NCBI GenBank assembly: GCA_964036045.1
Contig: OZ038383.1
Location: 69,410,588-69,474,587 of the forward strand
DNA: 64,000 nucleotides
Direction of reading: 5' to 3'
Origin: Eutreptiella sp. 'Long Island Sound 2002'
Lineage: Eukaryota > Euglenozoa > Euglenophyceae > Eutreptiales > Eutreptiaceae
Under the pieces are notes generated by a model. The model worked only from the letters and a program-made list of their open reading frames with translations. It was not told the DNA's origin and did not search any database. Positions 1 through 10,351 of the stretch are shown one piece after another (within the stretch, counting starts at the first letter, position 1; each line of letters starts with the position of its first letter). The translations under genes were made by a program, and so were the position numbers.

Positions 1-1699
1 GGGGGGCTTGACCTGGATCAAGCCCTCCAAGAAAGACATGGCAGTGACCTTTCCTTACTATTGGTGCCAGGTCTGAGGAGCTAGCCGTATGGATGTACAT
101 CTGGACCTGAACATGAGCATGATCAGACCTGTAGATGGACTCCAACAAGTGGAGTACCTGAAGGAGTTTGGGGATATCTACAAACGCCTGGAGAAGCGTC
201 TTGAACCCTTCCTGGTCAACCAGGAACAATGGAAGCGGGACAAGACCTACCTCTGGTGTGAGGACCAGATAGTCGTGCCTAGCGCCGAGTTCCGGCACTC
301 CTCAAGTGGACCCGTGGGTCCAGTGGTCATGTGGGGGCCAACCGTACCCTGAGGCTGTTCAAGCAGTGGTTCCACTCAACTGGGATGGATGACCAGCTGC
401 GAAAAACCCTCCAGCCTATCGTGGACAAGTGCCCGTGTCGGTCCTGTAAACCTGGGGATATCAGGGACAGAGGTCTCTTTTCGACTCTCCCTATCCCCCA
501 CTGTGCCAACAGTGTTCTCCACGTGGACTACACGGAGATGCCTAAGTTCGGGGGCTATGAGTTTGCCCTAGTGGTACCCTGTGGGTTGACCAGGTTTACC
601 AGGGTGTTCCCATGTACTAAACACATCACCGGCGAGGAGACCATCACGATACTCCTGGAGGAGTGGTTCTGTGTCTATGGGGCACCCAAAGAGATCAACT
701 CAGACAAGGACGTCAGAGTACGCTCCAACACTGGCTGGTACAAGAGAGTCCTGAGGTCCCTCAATGTTCAGGTGTCAACGGGGATTCCCTCTACTCATAC
801 GAGTAACCCCCTATGTGAGCGACGGATTCGTGTTCTCAAAGAGAACGTAAGGATATGGTGCAAGACTGAGCGCACCAGAGACTGGGTGAGACTACTCCCT
901 GTCATATCCTTGACGATGAACTCCCGAGAGAGTTCGGCAACTGGCTATACGCCCCATGAGCTGTTCATGGGACGCCTGCCGTGGTTCCTACACGCTCCCT
1001 ATCCTGAGGATTCCTACTCCACTGTGGGTAAGTGGGTGTAGGAGCAACAAGACAAGGTGGACAAGGCCAAGGCTATGCTCCAGAGAGTGAGGCAGCGCCA
1101 GTGGAGCAAGAAGAACAAGCACAGGATGCCTGCCTCCTACCAAGAGGGAGACTGGGTGCTGGTGCACCACAGTCGGCTACCCGCCTGGCCACGCTCCACC
1201 AGCGATGACCCCTACTTTGGGCCCTACAAGATCCTATCTGTGGATGGTCACCGTATCACCGTGCGGTGTTCTCCCCGACTAGGGGGGACCCTGGTGTGCG
1301 CTGCTCAACAGCTCAAGCGCTACTATGACCCGGAGGACCTCTGTGGGGAAGAATGGTAACTAAACTACGAGGAGATCGCCGCTCTGGACTTCCAGGGCGC
1401 TGCCAGCCCAATGGAAGTTGAAGGAGAACTCCCCGACATGAATGCTGAGGAGATGGCTAAGGAAGGCTTCTACCTGGTGAAGTCGGTCATCCGACACCGC
1501 TATCGCCAAGGGTGGCGTTTCCTCACCCTCTGGGAAGGGTTTTGGAGTTGAAGAAGCTACCTGGGAACCCTTTTCTGCCTTTGTTCTTCCTGAGGGACCC
1601 CTGAATTCTGTTCTGGTAGACTACTTGTCCCAGAACAACCAAGGAGAGTTGCTGAGGCTCGCTGAAACGCTTGCCTCTCAGAAGAAACCTAGGGACTGA
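1..1699 (+). mobile_element. Chromovirus A, 3' coding part (Ty3/gypsy)
   Basis: This is the 3' portion of an LTR retrotransposon that enters from the left edge: the end of pol, with integrase followed by a chromodomain. Neither the reverse transcriptase nor the LTRs can be delimited inside the window. Its sequence breaks at 2085, where chromovirus B begins, and probably resumes after 19935, because B is flanked there by a near-identical 5-base repeat. The order integrase then chromodomain is the diagnostic layout of chromoviruses. Confidence 0.75.
89..1699 (+). pseudogene. Integrase-chromodomain end of chromovirus A pol, broken
   Basis: The integrase inserts element cDNA into host DNA, and the chromodomain usually directs it to marked chromatin. 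From about 330 one frame shows the zinc-finger pair CPCRSC (near 430) and the catalytic core: Asp in VDYTEMP (near 525), Asp in INSDKD (near 700) and Glu in PLCERR (near 815). A C-terminal barrel-like region (WVLVHHSRLP) and a chromodomain (near 1465-1640) follow. Breaks: a frame change near 320 just before HVGANRT, in-frame TAG at 1039-1041, TAA at 1357-1359, and one extra T near 1540 inside the chromodomain. The end is placed at the TGA at 1697-1699. No function is expected now. Confidence 0.75.
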
Positions 1700-2085
1700 A
1701 CCATTCCTATACCTGCCTATGTGTGTGTGAGTGTGCTGATCCTGAGGACCTATCAGCAAGCTGCAGAAATGGTGTCCTAATTATACCCAGGGCTGCACCC
1801 TTGCTGAACCCGGCGGATGTCTTACTGGTGCCATGGGGTACGCCCCGGGTCTCTCCGCCCCTGGGTGCCCAATTTCTGTGCTGGCACCAGACTTCCTTGG
1901 GGGAATACCCAGCGATAACGCCAAGGTATTGGTTTTCGTACCTGCCTGCCTACTACAGGGGAGGGGTGGCCAAATGCTATGAGGCATGAGACCGCCTGTT
2001 TGCTACGTGGCCACAACCTAGACTACCACTGCCACTGCCCACCAAAACCCTGAAAAAATTTCAGGAGACAGGCGGGACAGCGACG
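1700..2085. other. Non-coding flank of chromovirus A
   Basis: This stretch follows the chromodomain stop of element A and runs to the start of B's LTR. Short ORFs occur on both strands, but none resembles a known protein. It is probably the 3' untranslated part of A. The last five bases (CGACG, 2081-2085) pair with CGACA at 19936-19940 as B's target-site duplication. Confidence 0.5.
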
Positions 2086-2566
2086 TGTAACGGCAGCAGT
2101 GACAGCACTCAATTTATACATCTATGTGATCAGAATTTCAATGATTCTCAGATGTACATTAGTGCAGTAAGTTTTCCGCTTGTTTTCATGTTTTCCGTTC
2201 GCCGCCAGATGTCGCCTGTGAGCGCGCGTCGAGTCGCATTTGTCTTTCGTGATTTCCCAATCGGATTTATTTAAATTATTTCGAATAATTTCACGTTGAG
2301 TCATTATGTGCGATGGATGCACAATGAGATTCTATTTCTGCTCCATTTTTGTAGACCAGGTTTTCTGACTATTCATATTCCACCATGGAGTTCAATGGGC
2401 CCACAAGTGCTTCGCATATGTCGCTCCCAGAGGCTTGATATGGGTCTAAAGAGGGTCAGTTGGGTTCGGAGATATCAGGGGCAGTGTCGGGGGTTACGAC
2501 CCCTGGGGCATCAAGGCTACAGGCTTCGCAGTTACGAGAAAGATCCGCCACTATGCAGTGGTTACA
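2086..2566 (+). repeat. 5' LTR of chromovirus B (481 bp)
   Basis: It starts TGTAAC and ends GTTACA, a 6-bp perfect terminal inverted repeat. It aligns end to end with 19455-19935, which has the same length, with scattered substitutions. The primer-binding site follows directly. An LTR carries promoter and polyadenylation signals, but I could not place a convincing TATA box. Confidence 0.93.
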
Positions 2567-2579
2567 TGGTAGCAGAGGA
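2567..2579 (+). promoter_or_regulatory. Primer-binding site (initiator Met tRNA)
   Basis: TGGTAGCAGAGGA lies immediately after the 5' LTR. It is complementary to the 3' end of an initiator-Met tRNA ending ...TCCTCTGCTACCA, the usual primer for minus-strand synthesis in many LTR elements. Element E carries the same 13 bases in the same place (43690-43702). Confidence 0.85.
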
Positions 2580-2782
2580 AATCATGACTCTGCTTCTGGA
2601 ATCTCCACGGACACCCTGAATAATCGGACTTTAGCGGGGCTATCACTCGTCCTGGGTCACTTCGTGTTCCCCCTGATGTTACATTCGTGGCTTCTCCCCA
2701 GCAGACCGAGGATCAACCTTCAGATTGTCCTTACTGTTGCCATAGACATTGGCCTGGAGTTCATACTTGTGCTGATTGTTGT

Positions 2783-5490
2783 ATGAACGCCCCACCTAAC
2801 CTTAAACCCGGTCGAGAATCTCCCTCCTCAAGTGAATCTGGTTCCAACTCTCACGCTCTACCTGATCTTGAAGACAGCAGCAGCGAAGGAGAGCCGTCTA
2901 ATACTGGAATTAGTGAGATTTCTGGTGAATACTTGGAAAATCACGTCCAGGAAATCTCGAATCAGGAGTTCTTGCACCGCCAAAATTGGCTACTGGCGGA
3001 GGCAGGCTATCGAGGCCGTCTGAGGGACTGGTTCAGAGCGTCGTGCCAGTTCATCAGGGACAGTGGCCGCCTGCGATTTGACGCCACATTGCAGGAACAA
3101 GAGGATTGGGAGGAGCTGATGGACCAGTTTCACCACCAGGCTGCCGTGATGGTTCAAATGGCCATCATTGCAGAGGAGAGACGCCAGAATGTGTATCAGC
3201 ACGCTGGTCCGTCAGGCGCCTGGGGTCCGCACGACGAAGAGGTCGACGAAATGACGTGTGATTCAACACATTCTCACCTCTCCAGGGAGCAATTGTCCAA
3301 GCTTCCCAACTCTAACTCTACTGTTGATACTTGGGTTGATGAGGTAAGAAGCAAAGGAAAAGGTACTAGATGCCTATCCTGTGGTGAGTGTGCCAAGGAC
3401 TGCTCCTGTCGGCGCCAGATTTCGTCGCTGGAAGACAGGGTGAAGGAGCTGAAGAGGGCTGCCAAGGAGAAAACGCGGGATGACGACAGCAAGTGGAAGG
3501 AGATGGAGCAGAAGCTTGAAAGATTGACCAATCTGGTACAAAATCTGAGCACTACTGGGCTCACTGGACCAGCGCTTATAATGGCAAGTCACCCAGCACC
3601 TACCTCCTCAGCTGCACCTGCATCCACGCCTTACGGCGCTCCACATTCTCCGGCACCCCCAGCTTTTACTGGCCCACTCCCAGATTTTACTCGAAATTCT
3701 GGTATTCCCCCTACTGGATTTACAAGTCCTATGGGTTTAATCTGGGTACAGAAGGAGGAGAGTCTTCGTCAGGAAGGTCTGTACTGTCTGTAAGTACAGT
3801 TGGTGATATTGATGGAAGAGCACAGACCACCGTGAAAGAGAGATCAATGGCCTTGAAGATGAAGGACAAAGAAAAGAAAGAAAGCGAAGCCAAAATGAAG
3901 GAAAAACAGAAGAAGTTGAAGGAGATGAGGTATCGTCAAGGACAATCAACGCCGTTTGTACAGCCTACTGTGGATCAGGCGTTGCTGGCGGCCGCAATTG
4001 CTCAAGCACAGGCAATGGGAGGCGCCGCCGTCAACCCAGTTTTTGTCAATCCTGTTGGCACATCCACAGGTTTCAACCTGCACCATCTGCTCAATTCTTT
4101 GCACATGAGGCTTAGAGGTTCAGTAATGAAGCAGCCTAAGTTCTCAGGGCATCCAAATTATTGGGCTTCTTTCGAAACACAATTCATGGTCTGGTTGCAG
4201 ACGGAGAAACTCGACAAGGAACTCTGGATTCTCGGGTTCACGGACTGTTTGACTGGCAAACTCAGGGAAAGTACATATAATCTTTATGTGGAAAGGCAGA
4301 ATCAAGGAGATCCCCTGACTTATGAAGAGCTGTGGCAAAGTCTCAAAAAGAAAGGCTCTCGACTCCCTGAGGATCATTACAGGAACCGCCTTGAGAACTT
4401 CAGGGCGATCAAGAAATTGTTTCTGGAAGAGATCCAAATAGCAAGGCAGGATTGGGAGTTTTTGGTGCAGGAGGCGGAGAACTCGGGAGAAGGCCTTTCT
4501 GAAGGCGAGATGAAGAAGATTCTCCTGAGCACGCTCACGCCGGAGACCAAGCGGAAGATCAGGGACTCCCAGGCGGACCAAAAAGTCCTGGGCAACTGGG
4601 TTGAAGTCCGAGGATTGCCGGAGACTATGGGAAAAATGGCAGTTCGCGAGTTGCTACACTCTATCAGTGCTACGGGATTGAAAGACATCACCATTTGTGA
4701 GGGCAGATGGAGAGTTGGTTTCCATGATTCTGAACAGTCCGAGTTTTTCTGTAGCATGGTGGATGGAAAAGTGAAGTATAAGGGGACAGTTTTGAAGCTG
4801 CGGCTGTGGATCTTCTCGTATGGAGTCGAGCAGATCTGGGACCAACTTGAAAAGTATTCAAACTTAGAACGCCAGAAGTCATAGGATGCACAAGGCTTCG
4901 GAGGCAAGGTCAGTGCCGTTGGTGGGAAGGGATGCTCCGTGTGCATTGCCATTGGAAAGGAAGGTCGGGCTGCGACTCACACGACCGCAGATGAAAGGTG
5001 GACGCCCTCAGATATCAAGACAATTCAGTCCAAAATGGATGGAAAGGGAAATTCTGCCAAAAAGCCCCAGCAGGATGGACCACGAGATGTTGACCAAACT
5101 GGATGTGGAAGAGGTAAAGGGCAGTCCAAAAGAAAGAACAGAGATTGGACACCAAAGGATTACTCGCAGAAGATCGGAGATCCAGGTGGCTCAAGAGAGA
5201 GCAGAGCTGGTGGAAAATCTGGTGGAAAATCTGGCAAAAAGAGTGGAAAGGGACAAGGAAAGTCCGGGAATCAAGAGGATTCCAAGGTGAATGGCAACCC
5301 CCTGTATACGGAGACGCCAGCAAACAAGACTTTCGGCAGCAACAAGGATACTGGAGGTCGAGGCAAGGGCAGATCCAACGAATTTAACCCCAATTCCAAC
5401 ACCTCCAACAACAAAGGCGAAGGAGGTAAGAAAGCTGGTGGTGGAAAGTCATTTGGTGGTCGTGGACGTGAAAGGAGTCAATGCCGTTGA
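2783..5490 (+). pseudogene. gag of chromovirus B, broken
   Basis: Gag forms the virus-like particle. The frame has its first ATG at 2783. In order: an acidic Ser-rich N-terminus; a cysteine cluster (CLSCGECAKDCSC, near 3385); a coiled coil (3420-3560); a Pro-rich stretch (3585-3740); a Lys-rich helix (3850-3940); a capsid-like part with KQPKFSGHPNYWASF (near 4130) extending to about 4590; and a Gly/Lys/Arg-rich tail (5030-5490). One base appears lost near 3738, moving the frame from 2 to 1. TAG at 4882-4884 interrupts it and TGA at 5488-5490 ends it. No standard CCHC zinc knuckle is visible; the basic tail could bind RNA instead. Confidence 0.7.
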
Positions 5491-5638
5491 AGCAGGAGAA
5501 GAATAGGTTGACGAAGGACCAGTATAGGACGTGCAGCCGAGCGTCGAAGAAGAATGGCAATAGGGAAGCCAACTTGACCCGATTCCCAACATTGGTGTTG
5601 AGTGGCAGGAAACAAAGCCCATCAGGGTAGTTGGGGCG

Positions 5639-6745
5639 GTGGATGGACGCTGCTGGGATCGGCTGGCGCGTTCCTCCGGCCTCCTCTACCCTGCCTGGGT
5701 CCTCAGCGCTGTCCGGCGGGGCAAGCAGCGCCAGTTTGTCTGCTGGATCCAGGTCAGGACGACAGATGGTAAGGCTAAACTTGCCAAATGTCTGATTGAC
5801 AATGGTTCAGAGGTCAATCTGGTGAGGGGAAGCTTTCTGCAGGAGGACGAGGCGAAGATGTCCTCGACACCTGTCCAGCTGGAGGGAGTGAGCGGACATC
5901 GCCTTGAGGATGGCGACAGAGAGGCAGGAGCTCTGAATGCCGCCACGGTACCTGACGCGCATCCCCTTCCTTTAATCGAGAAGGAGATCGCCGCGAGAGC
6001 CAAAGGTAAGCTCTTCACTGTGCTGGATTTGCGCCATGGCTTTCACCAAATGCCACTTCGAGTGGAGGATAGGCATTTGACGGCAATGTGCACGCCCTGT
6101 GGCACTGTCCAGTGGACTGTACTGCCGATGGGTCTGAAGAATGCGCCGTCGATGTTCCAGAAGATGATGGATACTATTTTATTTCACAAGCACAAGTCTC
6201 TGGATTTACAAGACCTCTGCAGCATCTACATTGACGACCTTCTGATTGCCACGCCGTTGGGAAAAAACATTGATGAGTGCCTGAAGCTGCACGAAGAACA
6301 AGTCCGCAAAGTTTTCGAAGTCCTCCGACAAGAGAAGCTCGTGTGTGGACCCAAGAAGGGCAAAATGTTCCTCCAGAGCGTCGAATTTCGTGGCTCTGTC
6401 TTGGAAGATGGGACAAGAAGATCGGCCCAAGGGAAAATGGCTGCCCTGCATTTATGGGAAAGGCCTAAAAGCATCACGCAGCTTGGTGCCTTTTTAGGCT
6501 GCTGCAATTATTACCACGAGTTCCTTCCCCTCTACGCCAGGTTCTCTGGTCCATTGGCGGAGTTACTCAAGGTTGGCAAAATAGAAGGAAAGAAGGGATC
6601 TCAAGTCAAGCTCAAGTGGACGCCAGAATGTGAAGAGGCCTTTACTGGTCTCAAGGAAGCACTGGCAAATGTGGTTACATTAAAGACTCGTGGTTGGATG
6701 GAAGACCTTTTTATATTCGTACAGACGCCAGTCGTTATGCCATAG
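5639..6745 (+). pseudogene. Protease and reverse transcriptase of chromovirus B, internally deleted
   Basis: The first part is a retropepsin remnant with LIDNGSEVNLV near 5792, where DNG replaces the usual DTG or DSG. About 30 codons later the frame already enters reverse transcriptase (NAATVPDAHPLP), so the protease end, the linker and the N-terminal RT fingers appear deleted. RT motifs remain: the first catalytic Asp in FTVLDLRHGFHQ (near 6016), LPMGLKNAPSMFQ, and the metal-binding YIDD (near 6228). The frame closes at 6743-6745, but coding continues in another frame from 6694 (RNase H), so a frameshift lies near 6690. The product would be inactive. Confidence 0.8.
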
Positions 6746-7566
6746 GTGCTACGATCGAACAAGCTGATGACGAAGGTCACCATCATCCTCTGGCTTTCTG
6801 GTCTCGCAAGCTTACAACAAGACAGCGAAATTGGAATCCAAGGGAACAAGAAGCCTACGCAATCCTTTGTGCCTTACGGGGTTATGAAGGTTGGATCTTG
6901 GGCCATCGCGTTGAGGTACTGACTGACCACAGTTCACTGGAGAGCTGGAGGACAGAACATGTGGATACCCCTGGTGGACCAGCTGGGAGGAGAGGCCGTT
7001 GGCATGAAACTCTCAGCAGATTTGACCTCCACGTGACTTACATTCCAGGGCGCTACAATACAGTGGCGGACGCCCTGAATCTCCCGGCCTACCCAGCCTC
7101 AGAGGCTTACTCTGAAGTGAGTTTTCATGGGACAGCGACGGATAAAGCCGAAGTGATCGGGTTTGATAAGGAGGAACAAGCACTGATCAAGAAACATTGT
7201 CTCCAATGTTCGATTAAGAATCGTATGAAGGTTGCATTGGTCAGATGCAAGGAGATTACCAAGGCAGATCAGATTGAAGGAGTTAACACTGACTCTGAGT
7301 CTTCGCTGCCACTCCTTAATTTGTTTCCAGTGACAAGATCCAAGGCGAAATCCAGGCTCCCTCCACAACAAAAGGACAAGGAAACTTCCTTCCTCTATGT
7401 GGATTGGACGAAGATGTACAAGGAGGACAGGTTCTTTGGGTGTGTATACCACAAGTTGAAAGGGGACAAGCGTTACGACTCTGAAGAGACGTCTGATTTC
7501 AAGATCCAAGGCGACAAGTTATTTTGGCAAGGACGGATTTGCGTTCCTGATTGTCTAATTGACTAA
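6694..7566 (+). pseudogene. RNase H and start of integrase, chromovirus B
   Basis: This removes template RNA during reverse transcription. Features seen: catalytic Asp in YIRTDASRYAIG (near 6718), Glu in PREQEAYAI (near 6840), Asp in LTDHSSLE (near 6920), and the conserved end YIPGRYNTVADAL (near 7045). A linker and the start of integrase follow. TAA at 7564-7566 stops it; the duplicated copy reads Gln there, so this stop is private to the left copy. Confidence 0.8.
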
Positions 7567-8580
7567 TATGTCAAACATTGGCATCTGAATGAGACATCCC
7601 ACGGACACTCCCGTGTTCTGGAGCAGGAGCTACGACACAGAGTGTACACACAGGACCTCAAGAGTGCCTGTGAGCGAGTTGCCAAAGGATGCAAGCAATG
7701 TCAGACGAACATCCCCAAGAATCAAAATGCAGAAGGATTATTGAAGGGACTGCCCTTTCCTGAGAGGTTGTTTGACAAGGTGACGGCGGATGTCTTCGAG
7801 TTGGGACAAATCTAAGAGGAATGTCTCTACACGAGGAAGCCAATCGATGGGGTTTTGTTAATCCAAGACCGCCACAGTGGCTACATCCTGGTGCTCCCTT
7901 GCAACACGAAGCATCTCACCTCTGAAATGGCTGCCAAGTGGACTGCAAGTCAGTGGATGAGTAACTGGGATGTTTCCAGTGAAATTCTGACGGACAGTGG
8001 GAAGGAGTTCATTGGGCCTTGGTGGGAGAACATGTGTGCTCTATTGGGAGTTCATCATCTTCGTGCCCGAGTCTACGACCATCGAGCCCTCCCTGCTGAA
8101 CGCGCACGAAGAATTCTTATCAACATTCTGAGAAAGTTCTTGGCAACTGAAAAAGACTACAATTGGTTGGAGACAATTCACTGTGTCTTGAGGAGATACC
8201 ATCGGACCAAGGACTACACTGGATCAAGTCCAAATGAGCTTGTTTTTGGTCGTGAGAAGATGGGTCCACGACCAGTGATGTATCATCCAAGGCAGTGCTA
8301 CGACGCCTCACAATGGTTTGAGAGGATCAAGGATTTAGAGTCCAAGTGGATCCAAGCCAAAGTGGAGAGTCAAGCAGATTGGTTGAAATTCAAAAATCAG
8401 TCGAGAACACAAGGAAAACCCTTCGAGAAAGGCCAGCAAGTTTGGCTTCGTAAGTCAGACGAGACCCTGAAGGACGACAACAAGTTGTTACCTTTGTGCG
8501 AAGGTCCATTCCAAGTCAGTGGTCAACTAAGTGAGACTAATTTCAACATTGAAGTTGAACCAGGCAGACATCAAGAAGTT
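7284..8580 (+). repeat. Left copy of a 1.3-kb direct repeat (integrase block)
   Basis: This block recurs at 16431-17728 with scattered substitutions and one single-base indel (a longer A run near 16519 in the right copy). Homology starts at TAACACTGACTCTGAG and stops at GACATCAAGAAGTTC. The two copies exactly flank the LINE-like insert, like an extremely long target-site duplication. Confidence 0.9.
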
Positions 8581-8581
8581 C
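7567..8581 (+). pseudogene. Integrase of chromovirus B, left copy, fused to LINE sequence
   Basis: A zinc-finger half (HWHLNE..., C-x2-C near 7698) precedes the catalytic core, with Asp in ILTDSGKEF (near 7985) and Glu in PAERARRIL (near 8095). TAA at 7813-7815 is shared with the right copy. After it, a frame open from 7855 reads without interruption across the junction at 8581/8582 into the LINE-like RNase H up to 9171. The C-terminal chromodomain is absent here; it is found in the right copy. Confidence 0.8.
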
Positions 8582-10143
8582 TGGTACATGCATACCTGGA
8601 GCAGGGCAGGGCGAAGGGGGACAGGGCACGGTGTCACGGGGTGGTGGTGATGAAGGGCTGGAGGGCCAGGACGGACAATAAATGGGCAGTGTACAGAGGC
8701 GTGAGAGAACTGAGCATCGAGGATGGGGTACGAGAGTATGGCATCGGGAGGCACAGAGTGTACTGCCAGTACCCGAGGGAGGTGGTGCGCATACCGGAGC
8801 CCACTGAGGAGAGGGTGGTGCTATTTCTCGACGGGTCAGGGGTGGAAGGACAGCCGCCCATGGCGGGGGCAGCGGCGGTAAGGGTCAAGGGGGTGGGACA
8901 GGTGACGGAGAGTGTGGTGGAAAAGATGGTGTACGGAGCAGCGTCCCACAAAGAGGTGCAGGCGGTGGCGGACGTGGTTGGGGAAATAGGGGAGGACGTA
9001 CGGGAAGTGTGGATGGTGGTGGACGCGGAGGCGGACATGGCGTCCCTCAGGAGACTGGCCAGCAGGCCACTGCATGAGGTTCTGGGCACGGGACTGGCGT
9101 CACAGGTGTACGCGATATGGCACGGGCTGGAGATGAAGAAAGTGCCCCTGGTCATACACCTGGTGAGATAGGAGTCACACAGAGCGGGAGTGGGGAATCA
9201 TGCGGCGGATGGGGTGGCGCAAGCAGTGGATAAGGAGCAGGAACCAGAGTGAAGGGTGCCAGAGAGAAAGGAGCACCTCCACTTGGTGCATATACCTCCA
9301 AGGGCCGGGGAAGAGGAGAAGGCCAGGTGGGTGGTGGAGGAGGACAGAGGCAAGCAGGAGCCAAGGGTCTCTCCACAGCTGGTGCACATGCTAGCTCAAG
9401 TACGAGGGGGGCCGGAGGTGGTAGAGCTGAACAAGTACTTGGAGGGCAAGGTGGGACAGCGGGTTCACTAACCCAATGTGCTGAGGCCGGAATCGCTGCC
9501 CAAAAAGCCGCAGACCAGAAGGCTGCAGGCAATCACGGGGCAGGTGCTGGTGCGGGAAACAATCATGAGGTCGTACAGACATAAGGGTATGGACCTTCCG
9601 GAGGAGTACATGAGATGCCACTGTGGCCAAGGGCAAGAAACATACGAGCACTTCATGCGGTGTGAACAGTATAAGGGGATCGAGGAACCACTGGTTCAGG
9701 ATCAGGACGTCCCGTTGCTCAAGAAGGGTGCGAGAGGCAGAAGCGCGGTGGAGAGAGAGCTGGGGAAAGAAGGGCACCGCAAGGCGCTGTGGCACATGGT
9801 GATAGTGAAACCGCTGTAGCGGGCATTCCAGGAGCATACAGTGGCACCGGAGGCCATGGCACACAGGCTGTTGCGGCGTATGGTGGAACATCTCCAGGAG
9901 CGCATGGCGTGCAGAGAAACGCAGTTGGAGGCGCGGGCGGAGGACATGCGTGATCCAGCCACCAAACGGGTGGAGGTGGCGTTGATCAGGTACAACCCAA
10001 AAATCACGGAGATGGAAGTACGGAGGCGGCCAGATTGGCGGCCAAGGCGGTCAGGGGGAGAGACGGGAATGGAGGACAGAGAGGGAGAAGAGCAGAGGGA
10101 CCGCCTGATGGCACGCAGACAAAGGAGAATCCGGCAGATATGA
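8582..10143 (+). pseudogene. LINE ORF2 C-terminus: RNase H plus zinc finger
   Basis: All pieces lie in one frame, interrupted only by stops: TAG 9169-9171, TGA 9250-9252, TAA 9469-9471 and TAG 9817-9819, ending at TGA 10141-10143. RNase H residues are visible: Asp in LFLDGSG (near 8825), Glu in SHKEVQAV (near 8950), Asp in VVDAEAD (near 9020), then HRAGVGNHAAD (near 9178). Downstream, RCHCGQGQETYEHFMRC (near 9613) matches the C-x-C...H-x3-C finger found after the RT or RNase H of many LINEs. The reverse transcriptase itself is missing, consistent with 5' truncation. Its clade cannot be decided without the RT. Confidence 0.75.
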
Positions 10144-10351
10144 GGGCATGACGGGTGTACGATTTCACCACGCAGGGGGACGTCTGAAAGGGGACAGGAG
10201 GGAAAGGGGCAGCAGAGGCGCCCGTCGCATGGACTGGAGCGTCCGGGACTGGGCACACTGAGTCATAGGGCGGAGCAAGAAGCGGGTCAGGGGAGAGCGG
10301 AATGGGGTGATATGACGAGGGGAAAACGAAGCGGGGACGAGGACGACGACA

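Noticed and set aside
2687-2782. GTG at 2687 as the gag start of chromovirus B
   Set aside because: A eukaryotic start at GTG is unlikely; the first in-frame ATG is at 2783.
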